DNA of 64,000 nt, from positions 124,001 through 188,000 of the forward strand of contig CAVYKK010000013.1 of assembly GCA_963769045.1 (NCBI GenBank), in the 5' to 3' direction. How positions within the stretch are numbered: position 1 is the stretch's first letter; each line of letters starts with the position of its first letter. The stretch comes from Methanocella_A sp963769045 (GTDB taxonomy: Archaea; Halobacteriota; Methanocellia; Methanocellales; Methanocellaceae). Positions 8,393 through 17,636 of the stretch are shown here, one piece after another. Both the position numbers and the translations under genes were made by a program. The notes beneath the pieces are model-generated. The model was not told the origin of the DNA, ran no database searches, and saw only the letters and a program-made list of their open reading frames with translations.

Positions 8393-9040
8393 TCAATCCC
8401 GCAGCAAAACCCGGGCATCGACCGCGACGGCGCCGTGGACGTAGGCAATTACCGGATTGGCGTCCAGCTCCATGATGTCGTCCCGGGTCATCATGAGCCG
8501 GGAGACGTTCACCAGTATGTCCGCGAGCGCATCGATGTCCGCCCCCTGCTTGCCCCGGAACCCTTTCAGGATAGTGTAGCCTTTAATTTCCTGGATCATC
8601 TTGAGGGCAATCGTGTGGTTGACGGGTGCCACCCGGAGCGAGACGTCCTTGAACACTTCCACGAACACGCCGCCGAGGCCGAACAGTACGGTGGGCCCGA
8701 ACTGGGGGTCGCGCTTGCCGCCGATGATCACCTCGGCAATACCATCGGGTGCCATCGGCTCGACGACGGCTGTGGCTTCCGGGTCGATCTTCCTGGCAGT
8801 AGTAAGGATGCGATCGCATGCTCCGCGGGCGCAGTCTGCCGAACGGATGTCCAGGGCGACCAGGCCCAGGTCGCTTTTATGGGTGATCTTTGCGGATAGC
8901 ACCTTTATGACGACCGGGAACCCGAGCTTCCCCGCTGCATCGGCTGCCTCGGCAGGGGTTTTAACGCCGATGCCATCGTTGACCTGGATGCCGTAGTCGT
9001 GTAAGAGTTTCTTGGCTTCCATCTCGTTCAGCATGGTCAT
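8393..9040 (-). CDS. acdB: ADP-forming acetyl-CoA synthetase, beta subunit
   Basis: 215 residues, ATP-grasp fold. VIKVLSAKITHKSDLGLVAL holds the conserved His of the HKSD motif that takes part in phosphoryl transfer in archaeal ACD enzymes, and FGLGGVFVEVFKDVSLR is also conserved. With the alpha subunit it converts acyl-CoA + ADP + Pi to acid + ATP + CoA. Its start overlaps the alpha stop by 4 nt (9037-9040), so both are made from one message. Confidence 0.9.
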   Translation of the reverse strand: MTMLNEMEAKKLLHDYGIQVNDGIGVKTPAEAADAAGKLGFPVVIKVLSAKITHKSDLGLVALDIRSADCARGACDRILTTARKIDPEATAVVEPMAPDGIAEVIIGGKRDPQFGPTVLFGLGGVFVEVFKDVSLRVAPVNHTIALKMIQEIKGYTILKGFRGKQGADIDALADILVNVSRLMMTRDDIMELDANPVIAYVHGAVAVDARVLLRD

Positions 9041-10416
9041 GGCTTCGCCTCCCTGCCCAGGAAGATGTTGTACTCGATCAATCCCCGTAACGCCTCCGCA
9101 GCGCGTTCGGGCACAGGGTAGAACGGCACACGGTTCTGGCGGAATGCACGCGCCACATCCGCGATGTCCTCGCCGCCCATCCAGACGGCGACCACGGGCT
9201 TCGGGTACTTCTCGCGCACCGCGTCGATGACGGCTTTCGCAGGCTCCATGGGGTCAGTCATGCCGCCGTGAGCGTAGATGACCATGATGCAGTCGATCTC
9301 GTCGTCGCGCAACAGTGCCTTCAGGGCCTCGTAATAGATGTTGTAGTCCGACTTGGCCACGGTGTCTACCGGGTTCTTCACCGAGGCGAACGCGGGGAGC
9401 ATCTTGGCAATACCGGCCTTCGTGTACTTATTCAGGGGCGGCACGGTCATGCCCCGTCGCTCGCAGGCGTCGCTGGCCATGATCGCCATGCCACCGCCGT
9501 TCGACAGGATGGCCACCCGGTTGCCCAGCGCTTTCGGCTGCGTCGCCAGGGCCATGGCGGCATCGAACATTTCCTCGACCCCCTCGACCCTGGTGACGCC
9601 GCACTGCCGGAACGCAGCACTGTACAGCGCGTCTGAGCCTGCGAGGCTGCCCGTGTGTGAGGCAGCCGCCCGCGCCCCGGCCTCGCTGACGCCCGCTTTT
9701 ACGGCCAGCATCGGCTTCCGTACCTGGTCCGCCGCCTCCATAAACCGCCGGCCGTCCTTGAGGCCTTCGATGTACATGACGATGGTCCAGGTGTCCGGGT
9801 CGTGGTTAAAATATTCCAGCAGGTCGGCTTCCGAGATGTCTGCTTTATTCCCTGTGCTGACGATGCAGTTCATGCCCATGCGGGAGCCCAGCGCCCAGTC
9901 GGCGATCGCGAGGCCCAGCGCGCCGCTCTGGCTGATGAATGATATTTCGCCCTTCGGCGGCATGCTCGGCACGATACTGGCGTTCAGGCCCATGCTGCGG
10001 TTGACAAAGCCCATCGTGTTCGGCCCGAGCATACGCATGCCATATGACGCCACCTTGTCCTTTAGCTGCCGCTCCAGATCGGCCCCTTCCGGCCCGACCT
10101 CGCTGAAGCCCGCGGTGATCACTACGACGGCTTTGACCTTTTTCGCCCCGCAATCGTCGATGACCCCGGGCACTGCCGGCGCGGGCACAATGATCACTGC
10201 GAGGTCTGGCTCACCGGGAAGGTCCCGGACATTCACATAGCATTTCAGCCCCTGGACCTCTTTTTCCCCGGGATTGACCGGATATACCTGGCCCTTGTAG
10301 CTATTGCTGATGATATTATGCAATACTTTATAGCCCCACTTCGACTCGACGTTCGAGGCGCCGACGACGGCGATGCTGCGGGGCTTCAGCAAGGGCTCAA
10401 GCGGGCTGGAAGTCAT
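9037..10416 (-). CDS. acdA: ADP-forming acetyl-CoA synthetase, alpha subunit
   Basis: 459 residues. An N-terminal CoA-binding Rossmann domain (SIAVVGASNVESKWGYKVL), then succinyl-CoA-ligase-like domains with FISQSGALGLAI and the active-site His in SHTGSLAGSD. It makes the acyl-phosphate and passes the phosphate through His to the beta subunit. Substrate range (acetate versus aryl or branched acids) cannot be told. In a methanogen it may recover ATP from acyl-CoA or activate acetate. Confidence 0.92.
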   Translation of the reverse strand: MTSSPLEPLLKPRSIAVVGASNVESKWGYKVLHNIISNSYKGQVYPVNPGEKEVQGLKCYVNVRDLPGEPDLAVIIVPAPAVPGVIDDCGAKKVKAVVVITAGFSEVGPEGADLERQLKDKVASYGMRMLGPNTMGFVNRSMGLNASIVPSMPPKGEISFISQSGALGLAIADWALGSRMGMNCIVSTGNKADISEADLLEYFNHDPDTWTIVMYIEGLKDGRRFMEAADQVRKPMLAVKAGVSEAGARAAASHTGSLAGSDALYSAAFRQCGVTRVEGVEEMFDAAMALATQPKALGNRVAILSNGGGMAIMASDACERRGMTVPPLNKYTKAGIAKMLPAFASVKNPVDTVAKSDYNIYYEALKALLRDDEIDCIMVIYAHGGMTDPMEPAKAVIDAVREKYPKPVVAVWMGGEDIADVARAFRQNRVPFYPVPERAAEALRGLIEYNIFLGREAKP

Positions 10417-10461
10417 ACGATAAAAGGTATATCGCGCATATTATATAAATTATCGATCGGA

Positions 10462-11340
10462 TTACCTCGCTATGACATTGAGCAGCTGAGACATGGTTAC
10501 CGGTCGCTCCCGGGGCACGATGCCCTTGCGATCGCAATAGTTCAGGTAGATGTCCACGACCTCCGGCGGCGTCAGACCGGCGCCCAGCAGCTTGCTCCTG
10601 TTATAAAAGATTTCGTCCGGCGGCCCTTCGGCGATGATGCTGCCCCTCTGTACTATGCAGACCCTGTCCGCCAGCCGGCCTGCCAGGTTGGCGTCGTGCG
10701 TCGCGATGACGATGCTGATGCCATGGACATTCCGCAGCTGGAGAATGAGTTCCTCGATGCGCTGCCGGTGGAAGTCGTCCAGGTCTGAGGTCGGCTCGTC
10801 CATACAGATGACTTCAGGCTTCATGACCAGCACGCCGGCGATAGCGACAAGCCGTTTCTCGCCCCCTGACAGGTAGTTCGGGATCTTGCCGGCCAGCCTG
10901 GAAGCGCCGACCTTATCCAGCGCGTCCAGCGCTACGGCTCTCGCCTGCTCCTTGCTCATGCCGAGGTTGATGGGCCCGAACATCACGTCGTCCAGCACCG
11001 TGGGCGCAAACAGCTGATCGTCCGGCCGCTGGAAGACGAGGCCCACGTGCTTCCACACCGTCTTCTTGATCTCGCTACAGGGCTTGCCCAGCACGTAAAC
11101 CGATCCGGTGGACGGCATCATCAGCCCGTTGAGATGCTCCAGTAAGGTGGACTTGCCGGAGCCGTTCGCGCCACAGAGCGCCACGATCTCCTGCCGGCAT
11201 ACGCTGAAGCACATGTCGTGGATGCCCAGCGTGCCGTCCGGGTATACGTGGCTCGCGCAGTCCACGTGTATGATACAGTCTTTCTCGCTGCAGACCCGCG
11301 GACATCTGCCGCTCAGTCCTGCCTGCTCCATTACGGCCAT
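10462..11340 (-). CDS. CbiO-like ECF-type ABC transporter ATPase without partner genes
   Basis: 292 residues from ATG at 11340; an in-frame TTG at 11382 would add 14 residues but lies in the shared promoter region. Walker A GANGSGKST, Q-loop VFQRPDDQLF, signature LSGGEKR, Walker B ICMDEPTSDLDD. Closest to the cobalt/nickel CbiO/NikO group. No membrane or substrate-binding gene is next to it, so it may serve a transporter encoded elsewhere. The divergent neighbour is the DUF1284 gene. Confidence 0.85.
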   Translation of the reverse strand: MAVMEQAGLSGRCPRVCSEKDCIIHVDCASHVYPDGTLGIHDMCFSVCRQEIVALCGANGSGKSTLLEHLNGLMMPSTGSVYVLGKPCSEIKKTVWKHVGLVFQRPDDQLFAPTVLDDVMFGPINLGMSKEQARAVALDALDKVGASRLAGKIPNYLSGGEKRLVAIAGVLVMKPEVICMDEPTSDLDDFHRQRIEELILQLRNVHGISIVIATHDANLAGRLADRVCIVQRGSIIAEGPPDEIFYNRSKLLGAGLTPPEVVDIYLNYCDRKGIVPRERPVTMSQLLNVIAR

Positions 11341-11402
11341 CGTCCAGTAATTGGCCCGCGAGGTAAAAAAGTTAAACCACAAATATTGGCGTTATCGAAA
11401 AC

Positions 11403-11408
11403 GTTTAT
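11403..11408 (+). promoter_or_regulatory. TATA box of the DUF1284 gene
   Basis: TTTATA at 11403-11408. At archaeal spacing, transcription would begin near 11432, which favours the downstream ATG at 11436 over that at 11415. Confidence 0.45.
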
Positions 11409-11435
11409 AGCGGCATGGCGCATATTCGATCTGAC

Positions 11436-11912
11436 ATGACGACGCGGCCACATCCGGGGCGGAAAGGCATCCCCCTGCGGGCACACCACCTGCTCTGTCT
11501 CCTCGGCTTCCAGGGCATCGGGTACACGGCAGACTTTATCAGGAACTTCCAAAAGGTGAAGCGGCTCGTCGAACAAAACCCGGACCTGGAGATCGAGGTA
11601 GTGGACTCATGTGATGTGGTCTGCATCCAGTGCCCCAACGCGCAGGGCTCCCACTGTTTCAAGGGCGGGCTCAGCGAGAACAGGAGTGTCAGGGACATGG
11701 ACCGCCGGGTAATGGCGAAGCTTGACATCAGGCCGGGCGATCGTTTCAAGGCCCGCGACCTGTTCGCACTGATAAAGGAAAAGATCGGCCCGTCGGACAT
11801 CCGCGATCTCTGCCGCGGCTGTGAGTGGCTGTCGCTGGAATTCTGCCCCCGCGGGCTTGAAAAATTGAGCACGCTGGATATGTTTGCCGATAAAAAGAAT
11901 GAAAATAAATAA
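11436..11912 (+). CDS. DUF1284 family cysteine-rich protein
   Basis: 158 residues from ATG 11436 (an ATG at 11415 would add 7). LRAHHLLCLLGFQGIGY is the DUF1284 signature. Cys clusters CDVVCIQC and CRGCEWLSLEFC suggest a metal or Fe-S centre. Function unknown; it is commonly found in anaerobes. It converges on pgk with a 29-bp gap. Confidence 0.85.
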   Translation: MTTRPHPGRKGIPLRAHHLLCLLGFQGIGYTADFIRNFQKVKRLVEQNPDLEIEVVDSCDVVCIQCPNAQGSHCFKGGLSENRSVRDMDRRVMAKLDIRPGDRFKARDLFALIKEKIGPSDIRDLCRGCEWLSLEFCPRGLEKLSTLDMFADKKNENK

Positions 11913-11941
11913 TCTGTTTTTACGCAACACTTCCTGACCTG

Positions 11942-13171
11942 TTAGCGGGTCCGGGCCATCTCCTTGACGCGTGCCTTGGCGGCTTTCAGCGCCTCGATGG
12001 CCGGCATGGGCTTGCCTGACAGGAAGTCGATAGCCGCGCCGCCGCCCGTCGAGACGTGCGATATTTTGTCCGATATGTTAAGCTGATCGACGGCCTCGGT
12101 GCTGTGGCCGCCGCCAATCACGGAGAACTTCGCCTTCGTCGCGGCCTTCAGGATAGCGTCGGTGCCAATGCGGAAGTCCGGGTTCTCGAAAATCCCGGCC
12201 GGCCCGTTGATAATGACCTTGTCGGCGTGGCCGATGATGTCGCTGAACTTTGCGATGGTCTCCTTTCCTATGTCAGCGATCATATGGTTCGTCGGCAGGC
12301 TCTTCACGCTGATGTCCTCCCGTTTGCCGTCTTTGTTGATCGCGACGTCGACCGGCAGGACTACTTTGCCGTTGAACTTATTCAGGATACCTTCTGCCGC
12401 ATCGATCTCGCCGAGGTACTTATTGTTCTCGAGGTATTCCATGCTGGGCCTGCCGATGTCGACCCCGCTCGCCGCAAGGAACGCGTTGGCCACGGCGCCG
12501 GTCACCAGCACCTTGCTCGCCAGCTTCTTCTCCAGCACGCTCTTCGTGACTTCGACGCTGTCGTCCACCTTGGCACCGCCGAGCACGTAGACCGCCGGGC
12601 CGCCGGTCGTGGCCTGCGTCAGCGCGTCGATCTCCTTCGCCATCAGTTTGCCGGCGCCAGACGGGAGGACGGGGTCGAACCCGACCATCGAGTCGTGCGA
12701 CCGGTGGGATGCGCCGAAGGCGTCGTTCAGGAAGATGTCAAACAGGGGCGCGAGCTTCTTCACCATGATCGTCTTCGCCTGCTCCTCGGGAGGCTTTTCG
12801 AGCTGCTCTTCCGAGTAGAAGCGGACGTTCTCCAGCAGGATGACGTCTCCTGGCTTCATGTCCTGGACGGCCCTGCGGGCCTCGGTGCTGAAGATGCTGT
12901 CGACATACCGCACTTCGCGGTTCAGGTACTTCTGCAGGTGCTTCGCATGCTGCTCGAGCGTTGTAAAGTCCTTCTTGCCGGGTCGGCCCTGGTGGGCCAG
13001 GATGGCCACCTTCGCGTCCTTCAGCGCCTCGATGGTCGGGACGCTCTCCCGGATGCGCTTGTCGTCGGTGATCTTGCCGTCCTTGCCTATCGGCGAATTG
13101 AATTCAGACCTGAGCAGTACGGTTTTTCCTTTGAAGTTGAAATCGTCCATCGTGCAATAGTCGCGCGCCAT
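11942..13171 (-). CDS. pgk: Phosphoglycerate kinase
   Basis: 409 residues, full length. N-terminal VLLRSEFNSPIG (the family has R-x-DFN; here Glu replaces Asp), HQGRPGKKDF, ENVRFY, NDAFGASHRSHDS and C-terminal GGGHSTEAV match PGK. It interconverts 1,3-bisphosphoglycerate and 3-phosphoglycerate with ATP/ADP, gluconeogenic in most methanogens. Archaeal-type N-terminus. Single gene. Confidence 0.95.
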   Translation of the reverse strand: MARDYCTMDDFNFKGKTVLLRSEFNSPIGKDGKITDDKRIRESVPTIEALKDAKVAILAHQGRPGKKDFTTLEQHAKHLQKYLNREVRYVDSIFSTEARRAVQDMKPGDVILLENVRFYSEEQLEKPPEEQAKTIMVKKLAPLFDIFLNDAFGASHRSHDSMVGFDPVLPSGAGKLMAKEIDALTQATTGGPAVYVLGGAKVDDSVEVTKSVLEKKLASKVLVTGAVANAFLAASGVDIGRPSMEYLENNKYLGEIDAAEGILNKFNGKVVLPVDVAINKDGKREDISVKSLPTNHMIADIGKETIAKFSDIIGHADKVIINGPAGIFENPDFRIGTDAILKAATKAKFSVIGGGHSTEAVDQLNISDKISHVSTGGGAAIDFLSGKPMPAIEALKAAKARVKEMARTR

Positions 13172-13373
13172 ACGCAGTACATCCCATGGAATATATAGTC
13201 TGATTTATATTAGTTGTTTTCCCGCATATCGGCCATGTCCGTCTGCGGCCGTCTGCAGGGAATGCTTCAATGCTTTCCTGTTTCCTTAATATTTTGCTGG
13301 CATCCTATATCTTGCTACCGCTTGCAGGCTTCCCGATAAGGTTTTGTACTTTCCACGAATATGCCGCTATTGT

Positions 13374-14003
13374 ATGAGCGACAGGAGAGAGCTGGCCAAA
13401 GCGGCGGTCGTTATAGCGCTGTTCGGGCTGATGCTCTTTTACGCCTATTTTTTCACTCTGGACATCGGCATTGACGACATACGGGACATCGCCCCCGGGC
13501 CCATTAAAGACGAGATCGACCGCGCGATCGCCGGACTCCCGCCGGACCAGCGGCAAAGTATAAACCTGCCGCTGCCGGAAGTCAGGCGGTACGGGGATAC
13601 CTACCTGGGTACGGCGGTGGTGATACCGGGGGAGATGGGCGCCATGCCATGGATACTGCAGAATACGAACAAGAGCGATAAGTTCGTGGCGGATATCTTC
13701 GGCGCCGAGATGATCATGGGGATGACCACCCGTGTGTCCACCGAAGGAGGGGACTGGGCCAATGCCCCCGACCCTGTCCGGATGATGTCGGACACCAACG
13801 AGATCTATAAGACCTCCGATCCTGCGAAGGCCAGCCAGATGGCGAAGACGCTGAACGCCACCCTGGTCTACCTGCCCCACCGCGGGCTGAACACAGGCTG
13901 GTGGCTCTCGCAGGACGAGGTCAACGCCGTTAAGTTCACGGACAGCGGGTATTTCCGGGAAGTCTATAGTACGGACAGCGTGACGATTTACCGGATAATT
14001 TAA
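13374..14003 (+). CDS. Membrane-anchored protein of unknown function
   Basis: 209 residues from ATG 13374 (a TTG at 13344 would add ten). One N-terminal membrane helix (residues ~8-28), then an ectodomain. The second half (GDWANAPDPVRMMSDTNEIY; LNATLVYLPHR; GWWLSQDEV) resembles the C-terminal soluble part of archaeal membrane glycosyltransferase-like proteins; this is an impression rather than a domain match. Converges on lctP. Confidence 0.6.
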   Translation: MSDRRELAKAAVVIALFGLMLFYAYFFTLDIGIDDIRDIAPGPIKDEIDRAIAGLPPDQRQSINLPLPEVRRYGDTYLGTAVVIPGEMGAMPWILQNTNKSDKFVADIFGAEMIMGMTTRVSTEGGDWANAPDPVRMMSDTNEIYKTSDPAKASQMAKTLNATLVYLPHRGLNTGWWLSQDEVNAVKFTDSGYFREVYSTDSVTIYRII

Positions 14004-14009
14004 AAAACA

Positions 14010-14065
14010 AGGATGCAGGAGCTGCTTAAGTGAAGCTGCGGGTGGCAGTGCCCCTGCGTCCTATT
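14010..14065. terminator. Imperfect hairpin between convergent genes
   Basis: AGGATGCAGG near 14010 pairs with CCTGCGTCCT near 14055 (one G-T pair), between the stop at 14003 and the lctP stop at 14082. Possible bidirectional terminator. Confidence 0.35.
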
Positions 14066-14081
14066 GATAATATCCGGGTTG

Positions 14082-15725
14082 TCAGAACCCTATCCCGATC
14101 TTCAGGAACAGGAAGGTCATCACGCAGGTAATCGCGGTCAGGATGATGGCAACCCGCGCGTTCACCCCGATTGCCTTGCTCTCCATCTGCCCGTTTTCGC
14201 CAAGCGTTGCACATGCGTTGGTGATCTTGGCCGGTGTGATGGCGCTGGCGATGCCGCCGGCGACCGCGAGCGACCCGTACGTTATGCCGAACTTGTCAGC
14301 GCCCAGGGTGTTGGATACTGCGACGTGCTGGATTTTGGCGAACATGACGTTGGACGAAGTCTCACTACCGCCGATCACTGAGCCGATAAAGCCGGGGATC
14401 GGGGCGACCAGCCCGTAATACGTGCCAAACAACGCGGCGAGCGCCGAGCCGATTATTGCGTCCATGTTCATCTCCGGGTGAATCATCGCGCCGGCCGTGA
14501 ACTTTCCATCGAGGATTACGCCGCCCGAGTAGAACATCAGGTAGGCGATGGAGAAGAACAGGCTGTACGTCAGCAGCGGCCCGGAGAGGCGCTTTACGGT
14601 CATGTCTATCGCCTTAGTCACGTGCCCGCGCCTGGCGCCCAGCGTGAAGATGCCAAGGATGGAAGCAACCAGTATCCATGTGTACGCCTGTGTCATGAAG
14701 TTGAGATCGATCTTCTGGTTGGCGAAGATCGTCCATACCTCGTTGTTGCCGGGCAGGTTGTTCAGGTACGTCGCCACATCGGGAATCCCGACGACTCCCA
14801 CAAGGACGATCAGTATGACCCATGGGGACAGCGCCCGGAGAATGGACATTGGCGGCTTTGCCGCCTCGTTTACGGTCCCTCCGTCGGCAGCAGTGGACTT
14901 TTTCGAAAGGTCTCTTCCGGCCAGCCATGATCTCACCCGGGTGTACAGGTACAGGGATATCATGGACAGGCCGCCTGCGATCACGCCGACGACGCTGATC
15001 GGCACCAGGTTCCAGTAGACCAGCGCCAGGGCCGACAGCGAGATGATCAGCCCGGACATCAGCGCAGGGACCCAGGACCGCTTTATGGCGCCTATGCCGC
15101 CGGTCACCCACAGGATGGCAAAGGCGAACCCGACACTGATAATGGGCAGGAATATGCCGATATTAGTAGCGAAGGACTGGTAGGTAAAGTTGCCGATGCC
15201 TGCAAGGTGCATGCTGTTTACCGTGTCCACAGGCACCGTGATCGGCAATGACAGCAGCGCGAACGAGCAGAGCGGATCGTAGCCCAGGCATGCGATCGAG
15301 ATGGCGGCCAGCGGCGTGAAGCCCATGGCCACCAGCAGGGGCGGGAACAGCGTCGGCGCCACGAGGCCCAGCGCCGTGACGAACGAGCCGAAGCCCATGC
15401 CGACGAACAGTGCCTTTTCTTCGTGTGTACCCGCGACGCGGTGGATGGCATCCGCGATGCGATTCAGCGCGCCGGTCACCTGCATGAGGAAGACCAGGAA
15501 CATGGCAAAGACGACGGCGACGGCAATACCGAACGACTTTACGATGCCATACATGATGCCGCCGTATATGATGTACAGGTCAGTATTGAAATACAGCCAG
15601 ACAATCAGCACCGTGAGGACAAGCCCCACGATCACCATGAACGACCCTGATTTCTTCAGCCATACGATCCCCAGGAAGACGACAATAAGGGGAATTAAAG
15701 ATATCAGTAACCCTATAATATCCAT
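14082..15725 (-). CDS. lctP: L-lactate permease (LctP family)
   Basis: 547 residues, twelve or more membrane helices. The family signature appears as IGGSETSSNVMFAKIQ near residue 440 and VAPTLFPPLLVAMGF earlier. The family imports lactate or glycolate with a cation. With the LarA fragment at the window start and a TrmB-type regulator next door it suggests lactate handling, unusual for a methanogen. Upstream at 15763-15815 lies a copy of the trmB promoter region. A Na+/solute symporter follows upstream in the same direction. Confidence 0.92.
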   Translation of the reverse strand: MDIIGLLISLIPLIVVFLGIVWLKKSGSFMVIVGLVLTVLIVWLYFNTDLYIIYGGIMYGIVKSFGIAVAVVFAMFLVFLMQVTGALNRIADAIHRVAGTHEEKALFVGMGFGSFVTALGLVAPTLFPPLLVAMGFTPLAAISIACLGYDPLCSFALLSLPITVPVDTVNSMHLAGIGNFTYQSFATNIGIFLPIISVGFAFAILWVTGGIGAIKRSWVPALMSGLIISLSALALVYWNLVPISVVGVIAGGLSMISLYLYTRVRSWLAGRDLSKKSTAADGGTVNEAAKPPMSILRALSPWVILIVLVGVVGIPDVATYLNNLPGNNEVWTIFANQKIDLNFMTQAYTWILVASILGIFTLGARRGHVTKAIDMTVKRLSGPLLTYSLFFSIAYLMFYSGGVILDGKFTAGAMIHPEMNMDAIIGSALAALFGTYYGLVAPIPGFIGSVIGGSETSSNVMFAKIQHVAVSNTLGADKFGITYGSLAVAGGIASAITPAKITNACATLGENGQMESKAIGVNARVAIILTAITCVMTFLFLKIGIGF

Positions 15726-15762
15726 TTTTTGACCTCTAACAGGTTACAAGAGAAGGGGAGAA

Positions 15763-15815
15763 AAACCTATAAAAAGACCTGTAACACGACTGTACGTAGT
15801 CGCATGGAGCGGCAC
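15763..15815 (+). promoter_or_regulatory. Duplicate of the trmB promoter and start region
   Basis: 40 of 53 positions match 17596-17648, including TGTACGTAGTC, a TATA-like CCTATAAAAAG and an ATGGAGC that opens only a 6-codon frame. GACTGTACGTAGTC (15789-15802) is nearly palindromic. It lies just upstream of lctP, which is on the other strand, so it may be an operator for the TrmB regulator or a remnant of a duplicated regulator gene. Confidence 0.6.
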
Positions 15816-15840
15816 CGCGAGTAAAATAAACGAAAAGAGA

Positions 15841-15856
15841 GGGGGCCTTTGCCCCC
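15841..15856 (-). terminator. Terminator of the symporter gene
   Basis: GGGGGC-CTTT-GCCCCC hairpin 7 nt past the symporter stop; on the minus strand it is followed by TCTCTTTTCGTTTT. Confidence 0.6.
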
Positions 15857-15862
15857 TTGTAT

Positions 15863-17434
15863 TTATGCCGGCACTTTTTCGGTTGTTTCCGCATCCTGCG
15901 TGTGCCTGGTAAGCAGCCACACGACCCCGATTGCCACGATGGAAAGCGGCATAGCGACAACCAGCGGGTCAATTACGTTGTAGGGGAAGCCCAGCAGTGC
16001 GCTCTGGCCGAACAGGAGTTTACATATCCCGAGTGGGTCCGATTCCGCCACGTGGACGAAAACGGTCCACAGGAGCCAGGCTACCGCCCCGACCAGCAGG
16101 CCGGCAATGGCCACACGCTTGGACGGCTTCTTGCTGAACAGCGCGTAGGTGAACATCGGCAGGAACGCCGAGGCACACAGGCCCATGAACATGGCTGTCG
16201 CCCTTGCGATGATGCTCCCCGGCATGATGAACGCGAGCGCCAGGCTGATGGCGAACATGATCAGGATGCCGATGCGGTTGTTATTGATCGAAGGCTTGTA
16301 GTTCTTCGTGAACTTCAGGAGGTCGTGGCCGAAGGCCGTGCCCATCGTATGGAACAGTGAGCTCAACGTCGACATCGCCGCGGCCAGCAGCGTCACCATG
16401 AAGAGTACCACGAACCAGTCGGGCATGGCGAGGTTGATGAAGTCGGGCATGATCTTGTCCACGTTGGGCTGGTAAGCAACCGCGACCTTGCCGAAGTTGT
16501 CAAAGAAGTACACGTTGCTGAGCGCCCCGACCGTGAACGCCACGCCGGTCATCATCAGGATGAAGAGGCCGCCGGCGACCACTGCGCGGTTCAGCGTCCT
16601 GCCGTCCTTGGCCGTCATGAAGCGTACGACGAGCTGTGGCTGTGCCAGCACTCCGATGCCCACGCCGAGCACGATAGTCGTGATCATCTTGTACCAGATC
16701 GACGACCCCAGGTCAGGCATGGATGTCCACCCGTTCTGGCCGGCCGCTGCCAGGCTGGCAGGCACCTTATCGGCCAGGCTGGTGAGCGCCTGGTTGGCCA
16801 CGTCGAACCCGCCAAGCATCGAATATGTGAAGAGCAGCAGGAGGGCCATGCCGACGAACATGATGGCGCCCTGGAACGCATCCGTGTATATGACGGCCAG
16901 CAGTCCGCCGCCGAGCACGTACAGCATCGTCACTGCCGCGAAGGCTAGCAATGCCGTGTTGTAGTCGAGGCCAAGCGTGGAAGAGATGAACTGGGCGCCG
17001 CCGATCATCACCGCAGAAGTGTATAACGGCATGCCGAAGAGGATGATAAAGCCGCAGGCCTGCTGCAGGAACTTCGAGTTGAACCGCTTGGCTATGAGGT
17101 CCGGGAACGTCACGGCGCCGAGCTTCTGGCCGATCTCCCGCGTCTTCTTCCCGAAGATGACGAATGCGATGAATATGCCCAGGGCGATGTTGAGGACAGT
17201 CAGCCAGATCAAACCCATGCCCAGTTGCGCTGCTACGCCGCCGAAGCCCACGATGGCCGAGGTGCTGATGAAGGTCGCGCCGTATGACAGCGCGATCAGC
17301 AGGGGAGGCACTTTGCGCCCGGCAAGCATGAAGTCCTGCGTATCCTTCGTCCTCTTATACCCCAGGTACCCCAGCAGAAGCACTATGACGAGATATACGG
17401 CGGTGACCGCAGCGAAAATGATCGTGTCGACCAC
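15863..17434 (-). CDS. Sodium:solute symporter (SSS family)
   Basis: 523 residues from GTG 17434, directly after the stop of the small accessory gene. About thirteen membrane helices; YLGYKRTKDTQDFMLAGRKV and SYGATFISTSAIVGFGG are SSS family features. Na+-coupled uptake of a small organic solute. The pairing with a lactate permease and TrmB regulator suggests a carboxylate such as lactate, acetate or pyruvate, but the substrate is inferred. A longer frame starting upstream overlaps the accessory gene and is less likely. Confidence 0.88.
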   Translation of the reverse strand: MVDTIIFAAVTAVYLVIVLLLGYLGYKRTKDTQDFMLAGRKVPPLLIALSYGATFISTSAIVGFGGVAAQLGMGLIWLTVLNIALGIFIAFVIFGKKTREIGQKLGAVTFPDLIAKRFNSKFLQQACGFIILFGMPLYTSAVMIGGAQFISSTLGLDYNTALLAFAAVTMLYVLGGGLLAVIYTDAFQGAIMFVGMALLLLFTYSMLGGFDVANQALTSLADKVPASLAAAGQNGWTSMPDLGSSIWYKMITTIVLGVGIGVLAQPQLVVRFMTAKDGRTLNRAVVAGGLFILMMTGVAFTVGALSNVYFFDNFGKVAVAYQPNVDKIMPDFINLAMPDWFVVLFMVTLLAAAMSTLSSLFHTMGTAFGHDLLKFTKNYKPSINNNRIGILIMFAISLALAFIMPGSIIARATAMFMGLCASAFLPMFTYALFSKKPSKRVAIAGLLVGAVAWLLWTVFVHVAESDPLGICKLLFGQSALLGFPYNVIDPLVVAMPLSIVAIGVVWLLTRHTQDAETTEKVPA

Positions 17435-17435
17435 G

Positions 17436-17549
17436 TCACTCGCCCCCGTCCTTGTTCCATCTCCAGAGCCCGTACAAAACGCAAGCAAGTGCAGACACTA
17501 TAGCCGCAACGTATGCAATTAAAATCTGTGGATCGTCAATCCCAAACAT
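17436..17549 (-). CDS. Symporter small accessory protein
   Basis: 37 residues beginning MFGIDDPQILIAYVAAI and ending WRWNKDGGE, with one membrane helix. Small proteins starting MFGIDDPQ are regularly encoded just before SSS symporters and are thought to be an accessory subunit. GGAGGG lies 6 nt before the ATG at 17549, and the stop is 1 nt before the symporter GTG, so translation is probably coupled. The short length makes it easy to miss. Confidence 0.85.
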   Translation of the reverse strand: MFGIDDPQILIAYVAAIVSALACVLYGLWRWNKDGGE

Positions 17550-17595
17550 GCTACACCCTCCGGTTGCACACCATTACAATTGAAAGGTCAGAATA

Positions 17596-17636
17596 AAATC
17601 TATATATACTCGTGTAACTTGTTTGTACGTAGTCAA
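17596..17636 (+). promoter_or_regulatory. trmB promoter and putative operator
   Basis: A TATA-like TATATATA (~17601-17608) followed by TGTAAC and TGTACGTAGTC ending 2 nt before the trmB ATG. The same arrangement is repeated at 15763-15815 by lctP. It lies between the divergent symporter operon and trmB, where an autoregulating TrmB protein would bind. Confidence 0.55.

Noticed and set aside
12056..13198. 380-codon plus-strand frame opposite pgk
   Set aside because: Antisense shadow without motifs.
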